From DATARH01 sp036268075 (GTDB lineage: Bacteria > Pseudomonadota > Alphaproteobacteria > ATCC43930 > CGMCC-115725), in assembly GCA_036268075.1 (NCBI GenBank), contig DATAUV010000133.1, positions 62,001 to 126,000 on the forward strand: 64,000 bases of DNA, given 5' to 3'. The notes under the pieces were generated by a model. That model worked only from the letters and a program-made list of their open reading frames with translations, was not told the DNA's origin and did no database searches. Of the stretch, positions 61,588 to 64,000 are shown piece after piece. The position numbers and the translations under genes are program-made. Position 1 is the stretch's first letter; each line of letters opens with the position of its first letter.

Positions 61588-62035
61588 GCGGGTTCCAAGG
61601 GGCATGTCCTTGGCGGGGCCAGCCGGTGCTGGCCTGCGGCTCTTCATCGCCGCACAGCCAAGGGCGAGAGCATCCCTGGTCGCGGTTCCAAGGGGCGAGT
61701 GCCCCCCGGTCGAAAGCGCCGCTGCCGAAACAGCGGACACGCGGCTCGTGGGTATGGAGACCCGCCGCGCGGGGGTCAGGGGGCGATCCCCCTCGTCTGG
61801 GTTCCAAGGGGCACGAAGGCCCTTTTGGTCGTCGCCGGGGCCGAAACCCCGGTCTGGATTTCAAAGGGCATGAAGGCCCTTTGGTCGAAGCCGCTGCCGA
61901 TCAGCGGTCATAGGTTCCACAGGGAGCACGAAGGCTCCTTTGGTCAGGGTCCACGGGCGGAACGCCCTGGTCCCAGGGGATGCAACGGGGATGGAATGAT
62001 CCCCTTGCCAAGCTGCGCGGATATCCGCGCATGGT
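61588..62035. repeat. array of hairpins between GACC and GGAACC boxes
   Basis: Read on the minus strand (the mobC leader), about eight stem-loops occur in 450 bp. Several sit between GACC and GGAACC, for example stems AAAGGGC/GCCCTTT, CCGGGG/CCCCGG, CCGCTG/CAGCGG, GGGCG/CGCCC and GGAGC/GCTCC. The array ends in the palindrome TGCGCGGATATCCGCGCA (62014-62031). The loops differ while the framing words repeat. It is not coding and not CRISPR, as there are no constant repeats with equal spacers. Confidence 0.65.
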
Positions 62036-62259
62036 TGGACCTCCTGATAACCAGAATATCACGACTATGCTTAACGTCGGATTAAGGAAATTTTCCAACC
62101 GGAAATTGGGAACCACTGAGGGCGTTTCCCGAGTCGATACGTGATTATACCATATAACAAGGGAACACCGTAGAAAGCCTTACGCCGGGAACCCATCGGG
62201 TTTCCAGCACGGCCGCCAGGGCGTTCAGGGTCGGTAAAAGCAAGAGCAGCCCCGAGGTC

Positions 62260-62309
62260 ATTTCCCCGCCCTCTGAAAAAGCAGGGTCGCTTTTCAGAGG
62301 GCGGGAAAT
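62260..62309. repeat. long near-perfect inverted repeat
   Basis: ATTTCCCCGCCCTCTGAAAA and TTTTCAGAGGGCGGGAAAT pair over 19 bp with one bulged C, around an 11-base loop. It is a candidate oriT stem or strong terminator. Confidence 0.6.
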
Positions 62310-62358
62310 GGGGCTAACCAGATCGACGAACCAGCGCCGTTGCGTTGGTTCGGAAAGG

Positions 62359-62387
62359 CCGCGCAGCTCCTGATCGGAGCTGCGCGG
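62359..62387. terminator. perfect 12-bp inverted repeat
   Basis: CCGCGCAGCTCC and its exact complement surround TGATC. No T-run follows, so it could be a terminator-like or recognition hairpin. Confidence 0.45.
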
Positions 62388-62555
62388 CAGGTTGGAGCCC
62401 GATTCTCAAGCTTTCCTCCAAGATTCCGGGAAGTTCCGCCATTTCCCCAGCCAAAACAGGCGGTTATCGGTCACAAAGCGCCCGATTAACGGAAAACCCA
62501 TCACAGCTATGGGATAATCAGGAATGAGGCCGAAAAACAAAAAAACAGAGGTTCA

Positions 62556-63041
62556 ATGGCGGTGTGGATTCCCGTGGGGGACGGGTTCATTGAAGCGGAT
62601 GTGATCCGGTGGAAAGAGCCGGTGTTCAGGACCCAGCGACGCGGGCGAGCGGCACGGGTCGGCGACCGTATGGTGTTCGCCGAAGTCCTGCGCGAGAGCG
62701 ATGCGGATGGGTGGGTCTATCTGCTGGTGCGGAGCAGCGAGGTGTTGTCGGCGAAGATTGGCTGGAGCCTCTCCGACGTACTTCTGCCCGCAAAGGGAAC
62801 AGAGACGAAGCGGCAGCTCGGCACAATCGTCAGGGGCGATCCCGAGCGGCTGCTATGGAGCGATGAAAGCGCCCGCGCCGTCGTAGCGAGCCGCTTCCTC
62901 GGCAATCGTGATCCCGCCCTTGCCGTGTCCGGCGACACGCAAGGGAAGTTTGCCCGCCGACTATCCCGTAAACCGGCTTCGCGTATGAAGAAAAAGCGGC
63001 CCGGTAAGGCGGGCCGGGGATCACCCCGGCTGCACGCTTAA
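62556..63041 (+). CDS. hypothetical protein
   Basis: A 161-aa protein starting MAVWIPVGDGFIEADVIRW. A beta-rich N-terminal half (RVGDRMVFAEVLRES, GWVYLLVRSSEVLS) precedes a basic C-terminus (RKPASRMKKKRPGKAGRG). Upstream GAGG gives a ribosome site. It is probably a plasmid protein that binds nucleic acid through its tail. The family is unknown. Confidence 0.65.
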   Translation: MAVWIPVGDGFIEADVIRWKEPVFRTQRRGRAARVGDRMVFAEVLRESDADGWVYLLVRSSEVLSAKIGWSLSDVLLPAKGTETKRQLGTIVRGDPERLLWSDESARAVVASRFLGNRDPALAVSGDTQGKFARRLSRKPASRMKKKRPGKAGRGSPRLHA

Positions 63042-63148
63042 AAGGCGGGAACCACCGCGTCAGCTAAATGGCATTGCGCGACCACCCGATGAGGTGACAA
63101 TCGCACCCGATGGCCGCAAAGCCGGAGGTTGTGGCATGAGGTACTTCG

Positions 63149-63682
63149 ATGTTCGCTAAACTTGCGGGGGCCGGCTTGATACTCGGGCTCATGTTCGCGA
63201 CACCCGCTCGTGCCGGGGTCAGTGAGGGCGAGCTGGCGCAAATAGCCCTGAATGCAATCAGCCTCTGCGTGCATGCGGCGCTATACCAGCACGACGGGCT
63301 CGACGCGGCCGCCCTCTATCGCGCCGCCCTCACGGAGGAACACCCTGGCGGCGCGACGCCCGCGGAGCGGAACTGCCTGTGGGCAAAGTTGCACCGTGAG
63401 GGAACCCTCGACCGCACCGCCCCGAACGGGCGGGAAACAAGAGTCAACGAGGCGCTGCTCCTCCAGGTGATTGGCGCTTACCTGACGATCCCGCCGCCCA
63501 TCCCGCCGCAGTATTTGCAGTTCAGGGTTCAACCCGTAGACAGCTATTCGGTGGCGGACCGCGCCGCGGTCGGCACCCTTCAAACCACGGGGATCACCTT
63601 AGCGTGGCAAGCCCGATGGGCGGACCCGGCCAACCCGGATGCCGCAGCTCCACCGACCTTGGCACCGGGGAGGAAGCCATAG
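63149..63682 (+). CDS. exported hypothetical protein
   Basis: A 177-aa protein with a clear signal peptide (MFAKLAGAGLILGLMFATPARA, cleavage after ARA). The mature part has cysteines in SLCVHAAL and RNCLWAK and a Pro-rich turn (TIPPPIPPQ). It is periplasmic or secreted. Not recognised. The position near a mob region is compatible with a conjugation accessory protein. Confidence 0.65.
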   Translation: MFAKLAGAGLILGLMFATPARAGVSEGELAQIALNAISLCVHAALYQHDGLDAAALYRAALTEEHPGGATPAERNCLWAKLHREGTLDRTAPNGRETRVNEALLLQVIGAYLTIPPPIPPQYLQFRVQPVDSYSVADRAAVGTLQTTGITLAWQARWADPANPDAAAPPTLAPGRKP

Positions 63683-63732
63683 GCATGAGGGCGATGGATC
63701 GCCATTGATCACCGCCCCGGTTGTTCGCGCCG

Positions 63733-64000
63733 TTATAGCGGCGCTTTCACGCCCGACGCTTTCTCTTCCTGACGGTGGCGCTGTTGAACCATTCCGGCTT
63801 TCGCTTCCGCGATCAATTTCTGAATGTCGTCCACGGCAATTGAATCCCCGACGAGGTGTTCATCCAGTTCGGAGAGGAGATTGGTGTTGCCCTCCGGGGC
63901 CTTGAACACCGGCGTGAGACTGACCGCCAACTCGATGCCGCACCCCGGCCAATAAGACTGCGGTGACGCGAGAGCCGCGGTGACAAAAAGGCGACGCCCG
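63733..64000 (-). CDS. partial gene cut by window edge
   Basis: An open minus-strand frame runs from the right edge: RRLFVTAALASPQSYWPGCG, then IELAVSLTPVFKAPEGNTNLL, and ends EEKASGVKAPL. The true start is outside the window; a TTG at 63930 is only an internal candidate. The hydrophobic start and GCG could be part of an exported protein. The family is unknown. Confidence 0.5.
   Translation of the reverse strand, partial: GRRLFVTAALASPQSYWPGCGIELAVSLTPVFKAPEGNTNLLSELDEHLVGDSIAVDDIQKLIAEAKAGMVQQRHRQEEKASGVKAPL

Larger units (their letters stand above)
62036..62555. other. gene-free region with two long inverted repeats, candidate oriT/ori
   Basis: No gene is seen. Two strong structures occur at 62260-62309 and 62359-62387. 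The region lies between divergent mob genes and an unknown gene, where oriT or a replication origin is expected. Confidence 0.4.

Noticed and set aside
61588..62035. CRISPR array
   Set aside because: Stems vary from unit to unit, unit length is irregular and no cas genes are near.

Overview
The window is high-GC DNA from an alphaproteobacterium, probably a plasmid or chromosomal island. This rests on codon use, ArdC-like and DUF2958 plasmid genes, the sequence of an initiator-tRNA fragment, and VirD2/MobC/VirD4-type mobilization genes. Almost nothing here is core genome. It is a mosaic of mobile elements carrying defence genes. No complete tRNA, rRNA or CRISPR array is present.

Region 1 (1-2.9 kb) is debris: an IS1380-type transposase remnant, a broken unknown gene and a tyrosine integrase destroyed by stops and frameshifts. 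Region 2 (2.895-25.4 kb) is an integrated element bounded by 44-bp direct repeats that match the 3' half of tRNA-fMet. It carries a HipA-like kinase with its own operators, an intact integrase, two small paralogous DNA-binding proteins, a chain of tiny ATGA-overlapped genes ending in a DUF4407 protein, relaxase plus MobC, a soluble VirD4-like ATPase, and a defence cargo: a 1738-aa Cap4-like nuclease/STAND ATPase with HEPN-like neighbours.

Region 3 (25.4-33.6 kb) holds a class II Fic protein under palindromic operators, an ArdC-like antirestriction protein, two DUF2958 proteins, a frameshifted ParB and a BrnT/BrnA toxin-antitoxin pair. Several genes here have long hairpin-rich leaders, two of which are copies of one ~300-bp repeat.

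Region 4 (33.8-50.4 kb) is the centrepiece, a DNA phosphorothioation (Dnd) locus. dndA diverges from dndB-C-D-E, and a double-domain methyltransferase follows. The usual DndFGH restriction genes are not visible. In their place are a phospholipase-D/SF2-helicase protein, a 77-aa protein, a second DndD-like SMC ATPase with a CxC hook, a 167-aa protein, and, on the other strand, a GHKL (MORC-like) ATPase and a sigma-region-4-like HTH protein. I infer that DndABCDE place sulfur in the DNA backbone and that these other genes form the restriction or sensing arm.

Region 5 (50.4-58.6 kb, minus strand, visibly lower GC) is an adhesin locus: two pilin-like proteins around a giant phage-tail-fibre-like protein with a C-terminal S74 chaperone. 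Its reading frame is interrupted by two in-frame TAG codons and one frameshift. Region 6 (58.8-64 kb) has a serine recombinase, a second relaxase/MobC pair preceded by an array of hairpins, and unknown genes, the last one cut by the window edge.
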